A stretch of 64,000 nt of DNA, taken from contig CM074863.1 of NCBI GenBank assembly GCA_037501455.1, positions 13,450,001 to 13,514,000 of the forward strand. The letters are read 5' to 3'. The notes under the pieces were generated by a model, which worked only from the letters and a program-made list of their open reading frames with translations, made no database searches and was not told the DNA's origin. Source of the DNA: Lantana camara (lineage: Eukaryota; Streptophyta; Magnoliopsida; Lamiales; Verbenaceae). Every line of letters starts with the position of its first letter. Within the stretch, counting starts at the first letter, position 1. Position numbers and translations under genes: made by a program. This document shows, piece by piece, positions 9,780 to 22,860 of this stretch.

Positions 9780-12700
9780 AATAAGAGTCAAAGTTAATAT
9801 TAGTCTCCGATCTAAATTGTTTATAACCTGATTCCTAATCAAATTTGATATCATTCATTCTTATTTAAGTAGCAGTCTTTTAAATAATAATAGTTTATCC
9901 TACTAGTGCTTCTTTATTGGGTGATAAATTAGACACCATTATTATACCCCTCAAAGTCTATTTAGCTGGTTACAAGCTAAAGGGATTAAAAGATATGCCG
10001 AGTCATTTTTCTTTCAAGTATTTTACTCCTTTTGGTAGCGAACTGTTCTTGAACTCGGATTATTTCCTGAGTAGCTCGACAGATTGTCTGATCTTACTAC
10101 AGTTCGTTCGTGATATTTGCTTAGGCCGACCTAATAGAATTGCCCTAGGTGATTTTGCGATAATCCTTTGAACTTAACCTGTCCCTCGAAAGGACACTCG
10201 ATTTTAGTTTCGTTATCTTAACTTTAAGTTTGAATCAAAATGAGAGAAATCATTATTTTTTAATCCTAAAAGGCACATTGTTGTTAGTATTATTATTCAA
10301 ACATGTCAAACATAAAGTTATGTCCGACACTATATGAAGCTATTTTTTAAGTGTCTAGTTTTAAAATTAGAATTTGACCTAATATGTAGTTATAGCATAT
10401 GTCTGACTTTAGTTTATTATATGTGATTTATTTGAAAAATTTTAGTTGTTGGAATTTATATCTGGATCTATTGAATATTGGTGAAATTATTGTACGATAA
10501 AAAAAAGGAATTTATTACCCTTTCGGACATAACCAGGGTAGTTAATTACCTAGTGCTAGAAATTAAATTACTTCCTTCCTCCCAATGGTTGACTTGTCAA
10601 TACACCATTAAAATAGCAAATTACTAGAAAACAAATTGAAGTGTTTTGGTTGCCAAAAAATTGAAGTGTTTTGACATTTGTGATGCAATTAATGTCACTA
10701 TTGGCAGAGTTGGGGCTACATGCATACGAATGGACTAGAAATAGCTACTTATCGTATTCATTATTAATGCGTATCTCTAAAAACATTTCTCACCTCTCAA
10801 TTGATTTCTTTGAAAAATAGTCATTGAATGTAATGACTCACACGTCCCCTTCTATTTATTGACCATGAGTCTCTATTGAATCAAGGCTATTTTTCTTTTA
10901 CGCGAATTCCCCCATTTATCCTAAATTTTTTTAACATATCCTAATGATTATTACTTATAACCTGTAGGATATTTCATAAAAATTCTCCATTCCTCAAAAT
11001 TTCCTTCCGAGTAGATTAATTCGCTAATATAAACAAATTGAATAATGTATTTTGTCCGTAACGAATGAAAATTAGATAGTTAATTTGATTCTCATCGGAC
11101 CTCAAGTGTAACCCAATCAATTATATAACTTATAGTTATAGTGATTTGATAGTTGTCAACCTTTTCTTATAGCTAGCTAACTAGCATATGGTAAAAATTT
11201 ATCAAAATTTTCTTATAAATACTTTTTATTACTTTTAAAAAACTTACTACTTTTTTATATATTGTGAAAAAACAATCACAGTTGAAAGTCTTGGAAGCAC
11301 CCTCTAAATTTGAACCGAGTGCGGATTTTGGACAATAAAATGAAGAAGAAAATTGATAGATTTGTTTTAGAAAATCACTTCACCTCATTAATTGTCCTTA
11401 TAAATTAAAATAAAATGCATCCGTATCCGATTCGAACACCAAAAATAAATGAAATTTCGTTACGTTCAATTTCTTTTTGAAAAAATTCTAAATATACTAA
11501 AAGAGACATAAAAACTTTGTATGTTTGTAGTAAATCAAGGTTTAAAAGAGATTAATTTAGAAATTATATTATTGAACAATGTGGTTATCCTAATTCACCT
11601 CCAAAAATAATTATTGAGGGAAGAGTTGTCAAGTAATTACAAATTGAACACCACATTTTTAAAATTTTGAAGTGAGATATTTGACACCTCCCCACCCAGA
11701 ATCACGGAAGATATGTAGGACAAATTGAAGCGTGAAATTTGCAGGAATATAAACATCTACGGTTAGAGAAGCAGGCCAAAAATAAAAACATTATCTGATA
11801 CCATGATAAATAATGTGTTTGGCTTAATTTACTCCAAAGTAAATTTTAGTCTCCTACCTAGATTTTATAATTTAATTCTCTACATGATCGATCTTATCCC
11901 GAGAAATAGTCTTCTACTAAGAGTTCATTTCAATAGAGCCGGCCTATTCAGCCAATAGCTCCCTACGAGCTAAGGGGATTAAAAGACTGGTTGATTCATT
12001 TTTCTTTAAGTATCTTACTTCTTCCGACAGCAAACTACTTATGAATTTAAATTGGTCTAACTGCTCGACAAGTTTTTTGACTTCCGTCATATTTGCTTAG
12101 GCCGATTGAGCATAATTGCCCTAGACGTTTTTTTCGATTTTATTTTCTGAATATCTCAAATCTTTTTTTGTTTTGATTTATTGGATAGATGAGGATATTT
12201 TTCTTTTTTGAATAAACGACATTAACACCGTTAGTTTTCTTAAGTAACCACAATAGTTATGTCTTTTAATAAAATCTTATAATTGTACACGTGTCACTCA
12301 TCTGATAAGTGGAGCAGAAGATCCGGTCTGCTAGAAGCGAGCTTGTCAACAACTGGATTTTCGGGCTACATATAGAATGATTCTGCAACAATTCTGAAAT
12401 TAATTTATCCCTCAAAAGTCTTTTTCTTTACCCTTTCAGTAGAGTTGGTCATCCCAAACAGCACACACGATAGAATTTATCAGACATAGATAAAAACCTT
12501 TTGATTTCTTGAACTACTTTCTTTGTTACCTTTCAATCCCTGATTTTTTTTTTCTCTTTTAAAATTACCGTTTTAGTTATTATTATTATTATTATTTCAC
12601 AAGTGTTAGACGTAGAGTCGTATCCAACACTATACCGAGCAATTTTCTAATGTCCAGTGTTGGACTCATAATTTGACCTGGTATGTGGGTATAACATATA

Positions 12701-13270
12701 TTTGACTTTAGTTTATTATTTAGAATTTATTTGAAAATTTTTAGTTGTTTGAAATTATATCTGGATATAATATTGAACCTTGGTGAAATTATAATATGAC
12801 AAAAAAGGAACTTATTACCTTTTTAGGCATAACTGGGGTAGTCAATTACCTAGTGCTAGAAATTAAATTACTTCCTTGCTCCAAATGAATTTCTTCCTTC
12901 CTCCCAATGGTTGACTTGTCAATACACCATTAAAAATGACCAATTCAGAAAGCAAATTGAAGTGTTTTAAAATTTGTGATGCAATTAATGTCACTATTGG
13001 CATAGTTGGGCTACAGCCTACAAGCATTCGAATGGGCTACAAGTAGGTACTTATCAGATTCATTTATAGTAATTTGGTGACAGTAATCTTCTTCTTATAG
13101 GTAGCTTATTAGCATATGTTTAAAACTTATCAAATATTTATTATAATTTTGATTATTTCTTTTATTACTTTAGAGAACTTATTAAAATTTCTAAATATTG
13201 TGAAAAAACAATCATCATTTAAAGTCTTTGAAGCACCCTCCAAATTTGAATAGAGATGGAATGGTTGATT
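9780..13270. repeat. old tandem segmental duplication (two diverged copies)
   Basis: A segment of about 1.5 kb near 9780-11330 is repeated near 11820-13265 in the same orientation. Shared landmarks are a stretch with 'TTGCTTAGGCCGA' (about 10118 and 12091), 'TACCTAGTGCTAGAAATTAA' (about 10547 and 12847), 'CCCAATGGTTGACTTGTCAA' (about 10580 and 12902) and 'GTGAAAAAACAATCA' (about 11264 and 13199). The offset changes from about 2300 to about 1935 bp along the copies, so one copy has lost or gained about 360 bp. The copies are clearly diverged, and neither holds a convincing gene. They may be a non-coding host duplication or a decayed unnamed transposon. Confidence 0.7.
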
Positions 13271-13300
13271 TGTTTCAACTTTGAGATTTATTCTCTAGAT

Positions 13301-13942
13301 TAGGGCTGTCAACGGGTCGGATTCGGACCGGATCAGGAGATTCCGGATCCGAATCCGATAAGAAAATCCGAATACCGGATCCGAATCCGAATCCTATAGG
13401 ATTCGGATTCATTGTTTTTTAATCCATATATAATCGGGTCGGATCCGATCCGATAAAAGATCCGACCCGATTAGTAATAAATTTTATTTTTTTAAATAAC
13501 AAATTTGAAATAAAAAATAAATATAATTACATAATATTTAATAAATAATTATTATTTAATGAATTATTTGATAGTTTTGTTTATATTTATTTAAAATAAA
13601 TTAATTTAAATTTATTAATAAAAAATATATATACTTTTAGAGTAAAAAATTTAAATTTTATTATTGTTTAAAATGATAAACATGTGAAAATTTTAATTTT
13701 AATCATTTTACTTAATATTATGTACTAGTAAATAATTTATTTAATTAAATATTATATATAATATCGGATTCGGATTCTTAACGGATCGGATTCCTTAAAT
13801 CCATATTCGCTCCATTTATTTCGGATAACGAATATTTACAATCGGATATGATCCATCGAATATTTTTATCGGACGAATATGCTAAAATTCAGATCGGACT
13901 CGGATCGGATTCGGATTAAAATCCGACCCATTGACAGCCCTA
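13301..13942. mobile_element. hAT-type non-autonomous DNA transposon (MITE), 642 bp
   Basis: Terminal inverted repeats of 22 bp start TAGGGCTGTCAA and differ at one position. The element is flanked by a perfect 8-bp target-site duplication CTCTAGAT (13293-13300 and 13943-13950), the size typical of hAT elements. Both ends carry many GGAT/ATCC words such as CGGATCCGAAT, like the subterminal transposase-binding arrays of hAT elements. The middle is AT-rich and encodes no transposase. Confidence 0.92.
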
Positions 13943-13950
13943 CTCTAGAT

Positions 13951-14698
13951 AGGTCTTGGCCCATTTATCCTTTACTTTTATGTTACTGTTGTTGACTTGT
14001 TTTGTCCAAGCAAGGGCCTTAATTCTATAGCTTAAGAAAAAGTTGCAGCATTAATTATGATTGTAATGCAATTTGTCAAAATAAACCTACCCAAATTGTA
14101 CTTAAATAAGTCGATTCAAGTGACTCTTTCTCCATAACAATAAATCAGAGTTCAAAAAGTGAACTAGGATTGCATACTCTCTAATTTCAATGTAAAATAA
14201 CATATAAATTACTCTCGCAGTCTGATCAAATTAAGTTCGACCTAGAATAACTCGGACATGAATACAATCAAGTGATGAGGTATGAGATGTTTTCTTCACA
14301 TATTTTCCTATGTTTGTGGTACTAAGTAAGAGTTTAGATTGCATCAAAGCTCGAAGGGCATCTTCCCAAATAGTGAGATTAAAAAAAGGCATATGCAGTT
14401 GGAAGTAGAGGGAAAAATTAAAAGAGAGCGATCGACCCTAAGAGAAACCTCATAGAAGCTGTCAATGTCTGTAGTAAAACCAGACACCAACCATAGATCT
14501 CATCATACATTCATCTCTTTGTCCCTTTATCAACTACTCACTTAAATGCCACAAATCCACTCTCTTCTCAAGCACACACACATATATCAACTTCATATAT
14601 TTATATATATGTATGTATGTTTACAGCTCAAGAAGTTTCAGCAAGAATTAATTATACATTTCTATTCTTTGGGACATTAATACAAACAGGTGGGCTGC
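13951..14698 (+). promoter_or_regulatory. upstream region of the RAM2-like gene
   Basis: This region upstream of the ATG at 14699 is AT-rich with a TATA-rich stretch around 14595-14615. It contains GCATATGC at 14389-14396, which matches the phosphate-starvation (PHR) site GNATATNC, and a CG-N7-CNANG match (AW-box type) at 14429-14442. On the minus strand, CTTCTTG (14629-14635) is part of the CTTC motif known from mycorrhiza-induced lipid genes. Each site is short; the combination within 310 bp of the start is what makes it notable. Confidence 0.45.
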
Positions 14699-17600
14699 AT
14701 GGAGACAGCGGGGCGATGTTTTAATTTTCCCAGCGTCGGCGAGTGCCCGTCGATCGGGAGGGAGAAGGACACGGTGGTGGCGGACATGGACGGAACCCTT
14801 TTGAGGGGGAGGAGCTCCTTCCCCTACTTCGCCCTCTTCGCCTACGAGGTGGGCGGCGTTCTCCGCCTGCTTTTCCTGCTCCTCCACGCGCCGCTCGCCG
14901 GATTCCTCTACTACTTCGTCTCGGAGGCCGCCGGGATCCGCGTGCTGATCTTCGCGACGTTCGCGGGAGTGCGGGTGTCCGACATTGAGTCGGTGGCGCG
15001 TGCGGTGCTGCCCAAGTTCTACTCCGGAGACCTCCACCCGCAGTCGTGGCGCGTGTTCTCCTCGTGCGGGCGGCGGTGCGTGCTGACGGCGAATCCGAGG
15101 ATAATGGTGGAGGCTTTCCTGAAGGAGTTTCTGGGGGCGGATTTGGTGTTGGGGACTGAGATTGGGACGTACCGCGGAAGGGCGACGGGGTTCGTGAAGG
15201 AGCCGGGGGTGTTGGTGGGGAGGAACAAAGCCGACGCGCTGACGGCGGCGTTTGGGGAGGAGACGCCGGAGATTGGGTTGGGGGATAGGCACACGGATTT
15301 TGCATTCATGACACTATGCAAGGTTTGTTATTTGCTACTTTGAGCACAATCTAGGGCACTAGTGACTAAAATTGACATCTATTAGAAAAGAATATTTATT
15401 TTTTAGCTAAAAATAGATAGAACAAAGTTTCTTTTTTTTAAATATATGATTCTATTTAAAATAAGCTATATTATTTATGTCTCAGTCAAACCAGTATAAT
15501 AAGAGGATGAATGTTTTATATAGTTGATAAGTGAGTTACACTTATTATTTAATTTGTTACCCTTCCTATTATGTAAGAAATATGTTTTATCTAATATTTT
15601 TCACCCGAATTATTATTTTCCACACAACAAATATAAAAGACTCACCCGAATCAAGGCTAGAATTCTCCATATTATGTAAGAAATATGTTTTATCTAATAT
15701 TTTTCCATTATTTCAAATTTGACAAATCTTGATACTATTATTATTTCATCTTATTATAAAATTCGGTCGAATATTAAAAATATCTCAATAGATATAGGGG
15801 CAGTCTCAAATAACTCACCATGGGGTTGAAATATTTCCATTTACCTCCCTAAAATACGAATCATGAATTTATAGTACATAATAGGATATAAATACTGCAT
15901 TAGAACGTTTTTGTATTACATTATGTGAAATTCATACACACACTTGAACGTTTACATATTGTGATTTGTCCCCAGAACCACAAAATCCATGAATTTATAC
16001 TACATAATAGGATATAAATATTGTATTATAATGTTTTTGTACTATATTATGTGAAATACGTATAGAAAATTATATCAAAATATGATACCGTATTGGGAAT
16101 TTATCCCATATTTTCCCATAGACATATATTGACATCAAAATTCCACCAACATGGACTTGTATACTATTAAAATAATTTATATAATTATTAGAATGTAGTT
16201 CGATTTAGTTCTTCAGATTTATTTGTCAAGCGTGAATAATTTTAATTTTTTTTCTTGCTGGTGGCGGCAGAGATTTATTTTACATAGGCTAGAAGTGAGA
16301 ATATCATATAATAACAATCGGTGTATATCTTTTTTTTTATTTTTTTATTTATTTAAATCGGATCAACCAACCCGTAGAGTTTTTAGCAAGATCCCACCTC
16401 ATCTATAACAGAAAACCAACTTACTGTGGAAAGTTCAAAAAATACATCCACAAATGACACCAAATCACAGCCCTCAAAGACGCATAAGCCATATCCAAAA
16501 CAAGGGGGAGGCAAACACAGTAGAAAACCAGAGTAATAAATGTCATTTAATTCAATTATTTCGTATTATTTTAGTCAAATTGAAATTAATGAGTTACAGC
16601 TCTCAAATTAAAAGAGATATACTTTGAGTTATATGACATAAATAACATACAAACAAAAGTAATAAAGCCCGTGAACGGACAATTAACATTTACTCAAATT
16701 AATTTCACTTAATAATGAAAATAATAACTTATATAAAAAAAATATATATATTTTTAAATTTTAAGACCCCAACTAAAGTTTGATAATTGAAAACTTCAAC
16801 TTTTGAATGCAGGAAGCCTATATCGTGCCGCCAAAGCCAGAAGTGAAACCGGTGGCCGTCGACAAGCTCCCAAAGCCGATCATCTTCCACGACGGCCGCC
16901 TTGTCCAGAAGCCGACTCCCTTCCACTCTCTCCTCATCATCCTCTGGACTCCGATCGGCTTCCTCCTCGCCTGCATCCGCATCGCCGCCGGTTCCCTCCT
17001 CCCCATGCCTATAGTCTACTACGCTTTCTGGGCTCTTGGCGTTCGCGTCACCGTCACCGGCACTCCTCCTCCGCCCGTCGACAAATCATCCGACAAATCA
17101 TCGGGGGTCCTCTTCATCTGCTCCCACCGCACCCTCCTCGACCCAATCTTCCTCTCCACCGCCCTTGGCCGCCCCATCCCCGCCGTCACCTACTCCGTCT
17201 CCCGCCTCTCCGAGATCATCTCCCCAATCAGAACCGTTCGCCTCAGCCGTGACCGCGCCACCGACGCCGCCATGATCAAGAAGCTCCTAAAAGAAGGGGA
17301 CCTCGCCATCTGCCCTGAGGGGACCACGTGCAGGGAACCGTTCCTCCTACGGTTCTCGTCGCTTTTCGCGGAGCTGACCGATCAACTGGTGCCCGTGGCG
17401 ATGGTGAACCGGATGAGCATGTTCCACGGCACGACGGCGCGGGGGTGGAAGGGGATGGATCCCTTTTACTTCTTCATGAATCCGAGCCCGGCGTATGAGG
17501 TGACGTTTCTGAATAAGCTGCCGGCGGAGCTGACGTGCGGGAAGGGGGAGAAGTCGGCACATGAGGTGGCGAATTATATACAGAGGTTGATCGCGTCCAC

Positions 17601-17727
17601 ACTTTCGTACGAGTGCACCACGTTTACGAGGAGGGATAAGTATAGGGAGCTCGCCGGAAATGACGGCACGGTGGCGGAGAAGGCGGCGCCGCCGAAGCTC
17701 AAGGCGGATAAGGCCATGGGATGCTGA
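14699..17727 (+). CDS. RAM2: glycerol-3-phosphate acyltransferase, RAM2 type
   Basis: Exon 1 is 14699-15322, the intron 15323-16812, exon 2 16813-17727; the product is 512 residues, the usual length. The start is the ATG giving METAGR. The N-terminal HAD-phosphatase-like half keeps DMDGT (residues 29-33) and GLGDRHTD (193-200), residues needed in GPATs that make 2-monoacylglycerol. Hydrophobic segments follow near 50-75 and 245-285. The PlsC half has HRTLLD (313-318), [10 protein letters not shown] (375-384) and VPVAM. Overall wording and the C-terminal MGC match RAM2 rather than GPAT1, GPAT4/6/8 or GPAT5. In mycorrhizal plants RAM2 acts in arbuscule-containing cells, probably at the ER, making 16:0 2-monoacylglycerol exported to the fungus. 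Exon 1 is much richer in GC than its surroundings. A cutin-type GPAT is the alternative. Confidence 0.87.
15860..16065. repeat. short tandem duplication in the RAM2 intron
   Basis: A segment containing 'CATGAATTTATA', 'ACATAATAGGATATAAATA' and a 'TTTTTGTA...TTATGTGAAAT' stretch occurs twice about 122 bp apart (near 15862 and 15989). A second short duplication, 'TTATGTAAGAAATATGTTTT', occurs at about 15570 and 15672. Both lie in the 1490-bp intron, which is otherwise AT-rich without features. Confidence 0.7.
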
Positions 17728-18471
17728 CGGCTTTGAGGTGGGTGATGACTGATGAATGTGCACGCTTGATTGATGTACGTTGGGAAATTGGACTATGATT
17801 CAAGAAATCTGTTGTGTGTGTACACAGATTTTTTATTTTTGATTTTATCTTCATTGTTGATTTGGAAATTCAGTAAGTTGTAAGGTTTTTGTATAGGTGC
17901 ATTATATTGTGTCCGTTCTTTTTTTTTTTTAATGTATCCTGATTTATTTTAAGCAAATAATTTTTAAAAAATTGAAAATGTGCTAGGGATAATTGTGTTT
18001 GAATAAATATAAATAAATTGTTATTGTGAAACTTAAAATTTTCGATTCCAACTCAATTTCATTTTATATAAATAAGTGTATTGTTTTATTACTTATTTGG
18101 CCAATCTGCTTTAATTTTTTTACTAATCATAGGACAAACTACAACAAAATTTTAGGAACAACAACAACTGTGATTTAAATATTACATTTAAATTATTTAA
18201 AAATCTAAAAGTTGCAGTTGCAGATAAATTGGTTAACCTTTTTCACAATATAAATCCCTTTCAATCTCCCGAATAAAAAATTTGAGGCCGGATTCCAGAA
18301 CCAATCATGAGCTTCATCTTCCCCTTAATTCCATGCACTACCACGACTACAATCAAGAACATACAGTTTCTGGCATTAATTTGCATCAAAAGTTGATCAT
18401 ATGCGCAAACATTTCACGACGTTTCGTCCTCGTTCTTTTGATCTGAATATCCCTTCTCCGATTTGATAAAC
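17728..18471. other. RAM2 3' region and EXO84 5' region
   Basis: The 745 bp between the two genes hold the RAM2 3' UTR and the EXO84 promoter. The sequence is AT-rich and turns less so from about 18280. No other gene was seen. Confidence 0.6.
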
Positions 18472-21400
18472 ATGAATTTACTTGGAAATGAGAAACGTAA
18501 GAAGGAGAGGACTGTGGATGGAAACCCGTTTTCGTCGAGATCGGAGTCGCTTGATTTCGACAACGAGGTGCCTTTGAGTGACAAGCTCAAAGTCTTCAAA
18601 GCCTCCCAATTTGATTCCCAGTCTTATCTCACCACCAACTGCGGCGCCATGAGTGAGAAGGTCTAATTTTTTGCAAAATTTTCCCCTCTTTTCATGATTC
18701 TCTGTTTTGGGTTAATGGGTGTGGATATGATTGGTAAAAAACCCCAAGTACTAATTCGTATGCATTGCATTATCCATGATTAGCGGAGGCTTTTACTGCA
18801 AGCGGGAGAGAATTGTGTAATGCTTATGGGTATGTTTTGATCAATATTGATTTGCAGGGAATAAATTGGCATGAAGGCAAAAGCACGATGTTAAATTTTA
18901 CTATATAATATGTATGCACACAGTGGTGGAGCCAGGATCCTTAGAGTCATGAGATCATTCTCTGATAATAAAAACTTATACTAAACATATAGAGATAATT
19001 ATAAAGTTAGAGGATCACGAGCAGTCGAGCACACTCTTATCTTCGCCACTAATACTGGATATATATTTATAATTTTGAAGTCAGGGGCCTCGGGGTGTTC
19101 AACAACATCCCTAACTTATATGTGGCTCCGCCATTATATGCATAAGTGTTTTGAATTTGCACAATTTGGCAGGAAATTAGGCACCTCTGCGTTTACCTAG
19201 TGAGCTTGAAAAAAGCTTCTGCTGAAGAAATGAGGAAAAGTGTTTATGCCAATTACCCATCATTCATAAGGTAAGTGATGGTTTTGTTGCTTTTCACACT
19301 TACTTTTCTTGCTTTTCCTTCATTCTTTGTTATTTAGATATCATGTGGATAATTTTGTACAAGCCCTTTAAGCTGTCGAACAACTCCCATGGCTTATGCT
19401 TTCTCCCAATTTCTGGCATAGACAATGCATTTTCCACCAAAGAAAACCAGTTTAATCTTCTTACTACTCATGTCAGAACATCAAAAGAAATCTCAGACCT
19501 CGAAGGCGAGCTTGTTTCCCTAAAAAACCTCCTATCCTCTCGTGCAAACCTCATACACGGCGTAGCCGATGGAGTCCGAGTCGAATCCCTCCACGACGAC
19601 TCACATTACTCAAGTAATGATGCTGTTGATTTCCAGTCTAATGAGCCGACACAGTTCGACAAATGGCTTTTCCAATTCAGGGAAGGCCTTGAAGTCCTAC
19701 TAGCCGAGAGAAGAATAGAAGAAGCCTTAACATCACTAGATGAGGGTGAAAACGTCATAGAGGAACAGCGGAAATCTCTCCCTCCCTCATCACTACTCTC
19801 TCTCCAGAACACCATAATGGAAAACAGGCAGAAGCTAGCTGATCAACTAGCAGAATCAACTTGTCAGGCTTCAACAAACAGCTTCGAGCTCCGTTCCTCA
19901 GTAAAAGCCATGAAGCAGCTTGGAGACGGACCCCGTGCACACACACTGCTTTTGAATTCCCATCAGCAGAAGCTGCACAGAAACATTCAGTCCCTTCAGC
20001 CAACAAACTCGTCTCAAGGAACGGCTTATATTACCGCACTCGCGCATCTTGTTTTTTCGACTATAGCTCAGGCGGCTAATGATTCTCTGTCCATTTTTGA
20101 TGATGAGCCGGCTTTTGCTTCTGAGCTTGTGACTTGGGCTGTGCATCAAACCCAGGCATATGCAGAACTTATCAAGAAGAATGGGGTGGCTGCATCGGCT
20201 GCTTCGGGGTGTTTGAGGATTGTGGCAGAGTCTGTACATATTAGCTTGGGCCATTGCACCCTTCTGGAAGATAGAGGTCTGGCGCTTTGTCCGACTCTGT
20301 TCAAGATCTTTAGGCCTTATCTGGAACAGGCTTTGGTGACCAATTTGAAGAGAATTGATTTATGTACTGCTGCTATTGCTGCTTCGGATGATTGGTCGCT
20401 CACTTATTCTCCAGTTTCTGTTACTGGCGTTGTGGCCTCCCAGCAGAAGCTTTCGAGCAGTGGTCACAGATTCAATACAATGATTCAGGTGAAATAATTA
20501 AAAATGTATCTTCCATATTATATGAGCTTTTATAAGTTCATGGAGCTTAATGCTTTCGAAGCTTACAAGCCCCTGCATCTTATTTTAATCATGAGATGCA
20601 AGTGTTTGGATGAAATAAAATCCAACAGCTTATAAGATATTGTGGCAGCTTAAAACTTGGGGGTGTGTGATGAAAATAAAAGCTTCTTAAAGTCATTTTA
20701 TTAAAATAATGATAAAATATAGTCAGATAAAATTAGTTTCACATAACTCATAAGTAATCATTTCTTGATATTATAAGAATTTAACAGTCAGAGAAAATTG
20801 AGGATTTTCTGGTCATTTATTGACAGTTTATAAGTATCTGTGAGCTTATTCTTTAGGAGTTAATAAGTTCATTTGATAAAAAAAAACTCACCTCATTTGT
20901 GAGTATGAGTAGCTTATAAGCTCTCAAAATTCTGATAAGCTGTTTTGACAAAGCATATAATCATCAATAGCCAAACATCGTCTATAACTCATGCAATCTC
21001 TGTTATCTCGTTGAATTTTGTCAATCCAGGAGCTTTGTGAAGACATAGGCTCTCTAGAAATCATGCAGTTATCCGAGCAAGCACTGGAAGGTGTCCTACA
21101 ATCGTTTAACTCATATGTTACCATGTTGATAAGCGCATTTCCTTCTTCGGTCGAAACAGAAAACCTTGAAGGATCAGGAAGAAGAATAGTTAAATTAGCA
21201 GAATCCGAGTCACAACAGACAGCTTTGCTGGCTAATGCATTGTTATTAGCAGATGAACTTCTTCCACGTGCGACAAGCAAACTCTGTTCTATCATCAGAA
21301 GCGAGGAGCAACAACAACAGCAACGTGGGAGAGGAGGTCCAGACAAGCCTAATCGTCCTCCTGAGCAAAGAGAATTGAAGAGAAGATTGCAAAGATCGGT

Positions 21401-22641
21401 TGATCAGCTTAGAGATAGCTTCTGTAGACAGCATGCTCTTGAGCTCATATTTACTGATGATGGAGGCGTTCGGTTGAGTGCTGATATGTATTTAAGTATG
21501 GATGAGAGTAAAGACGAACCACAATGGTTCCCATCTCCTATTTATCAGGTAATTAACTTTTTGTTAAAGGCTGATGGAGTATATTTGATGAGTCAGAAAA
21601 AGGGTATACTTACCAAACGACCCCTGAAGTTCGGCTTTATCATTACAAAAAGTCCCTATCGTGAAATTACAATTAACCCCCCGACGCTGATGCGTCGAAG
21701 GGCTTTTTTGTAAATTACCATAAACCCCCTAAAGCCCCTCTATCTATTAACCCCTGGTGCTGACAAATGGGTGGCTCTTTTGAAATCAAAGTAACTAATG
21801 CCTGGTGCTATGTGTAAGATGGAAGCAAATTTCAGGGGTGGTAGCTGTATTTTCAATAAATAGAGAGAGGTTTTCCTTCTATTCACCTGTAATTAAGTAA
21901 AAAAGAGAGTATCTTCACTCATTTAAGTTGGAACATTACTCAGGAACTATTTGTAAAGTTGACAAGAATAGCCAGCATTGCATCTGATATGTTCGTTGGA
22001 AGAGAAAGGTTTGCAACTATTCTCTTGATGAGACTCACCGAGACGGTGATCCTTTGGTTTTCTGACGATCAAAACTTCTGGGACGAGATGGAAGCCGGGC
22101 AAAGGCCATTAGGTCCACTCGGCCTTCAACAGGTTCGACTTTCCCATACCATTTCTTATGTTTGGAAGGAATTTTTGTGTTTCTTCTTCAGTTTTCAAGA
22201 AAATACCTCATCAAGAATTTCAAATTTAACCGACACGAAAGCTCTTTCTGAATGTTCCTGCAGTTCTATTTGGACATGGAGTTTGTGATCCTTTTTTCAT
22301 CTCAAGGGCGTTACTTGTCTCGAAACTTGCATTCGGTCATGAAGAATGTTATTGCTAGAGCCATTGAAGCAGTCCAAGCTAATAAAATTGATCCATACAG
22401 GTTAAAAGAAAACTCCTAATATATCACAGTTTCTTTATCCCTGCTACAATCTCTTTAATTCAATTTTAATTCAATTATTTGATGCAGTGTTTTGCCGGAG
22501 GATGAATGGTTTGCTGATGTGGCACAAATCGCGATAAAAATGCTGACCGGACAAGCAGATTTTGAGAACGACGACCATGATACGAACAGTCCTACTGCTT
22601 CAGTATCAGCAGCATCTGTTCATTCTCATGGAAGTACATAG
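18472..22641 (+). CDS. EXO84: exocyst complex subunit EXO84
   Basis: Seven exons: 18472-18660, 19173-19270, 19477-20488, 21030-21548, 21944-22132, 22264-22400, 22488-22641, all with GT-AG borders and matching phases; the product is 765 residues, close to plant EXO84A/B. The ATG at 18472 gives MNLLGNEK. An N-terminal Vps51/EXO84-like part contains EIRHLCVYLVSLKKASAEEM and KEISDLEGEL; a helical C-terminal part contains GDGPRAHTLLL, DELLPRATSKL, DMFVGRERFA and RPLGPLGLQ; the tail reads SPTASVSAASVHSHG, as in plant EXO84B. EXO84 is one of eight exocyst subunits that tether secretory vesicles to the plasma membrane. The N-terminal ~40 residues are poorly conserved, so assignment to A or B is left open. 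Intron 1 contains a MITE-like insertion. Confidence 0.93.
18924..19133. mobile_element. MITE-like insertion in EXO84 intron 1
   Basis: About 210 bp bounded by inverted ends TGGTGGAGCC and GGCTCCGCCA with one mismatch. No coding capacity. TATGCA lies a few bases outside both ends, but a clean target-site duplication could not be fixed. The splice sites of intron 1 (18661 and 19172) are outside the element and intact. Confidence 0.45.
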
Positions 22642-22860
22642 TATCATTGATATAAATATGAACATACAATAAGATAACCAACCTCGTTTTATAGTCTCGT
22701 GTATCTTCAGTCATCACCGGTTGAAGTACGAATAGAATTAAATTATCGCTAGTTTTAAGCGGCGAAAGGCTCAGATCCTGTACAAGAAAGCCTCTTGGGA
22801 ACAAGTTTCATTTATTTAGTTATAATCTCTGGTTCTTACACCTCTGGATACACAAACTAT

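Noticed and set aside
9917..10171. 84-residue frame in the tandem duplication
   Set aside because: Not conserved as a frame in the second copy; no domain.
14648..15305. Minus-strand frames of about 200 residues opposite RAM2 exon 1
   Set aside because: GC-rich shadow frames rich in Arg and Pro; the plus strand encodes a clear GPAT.
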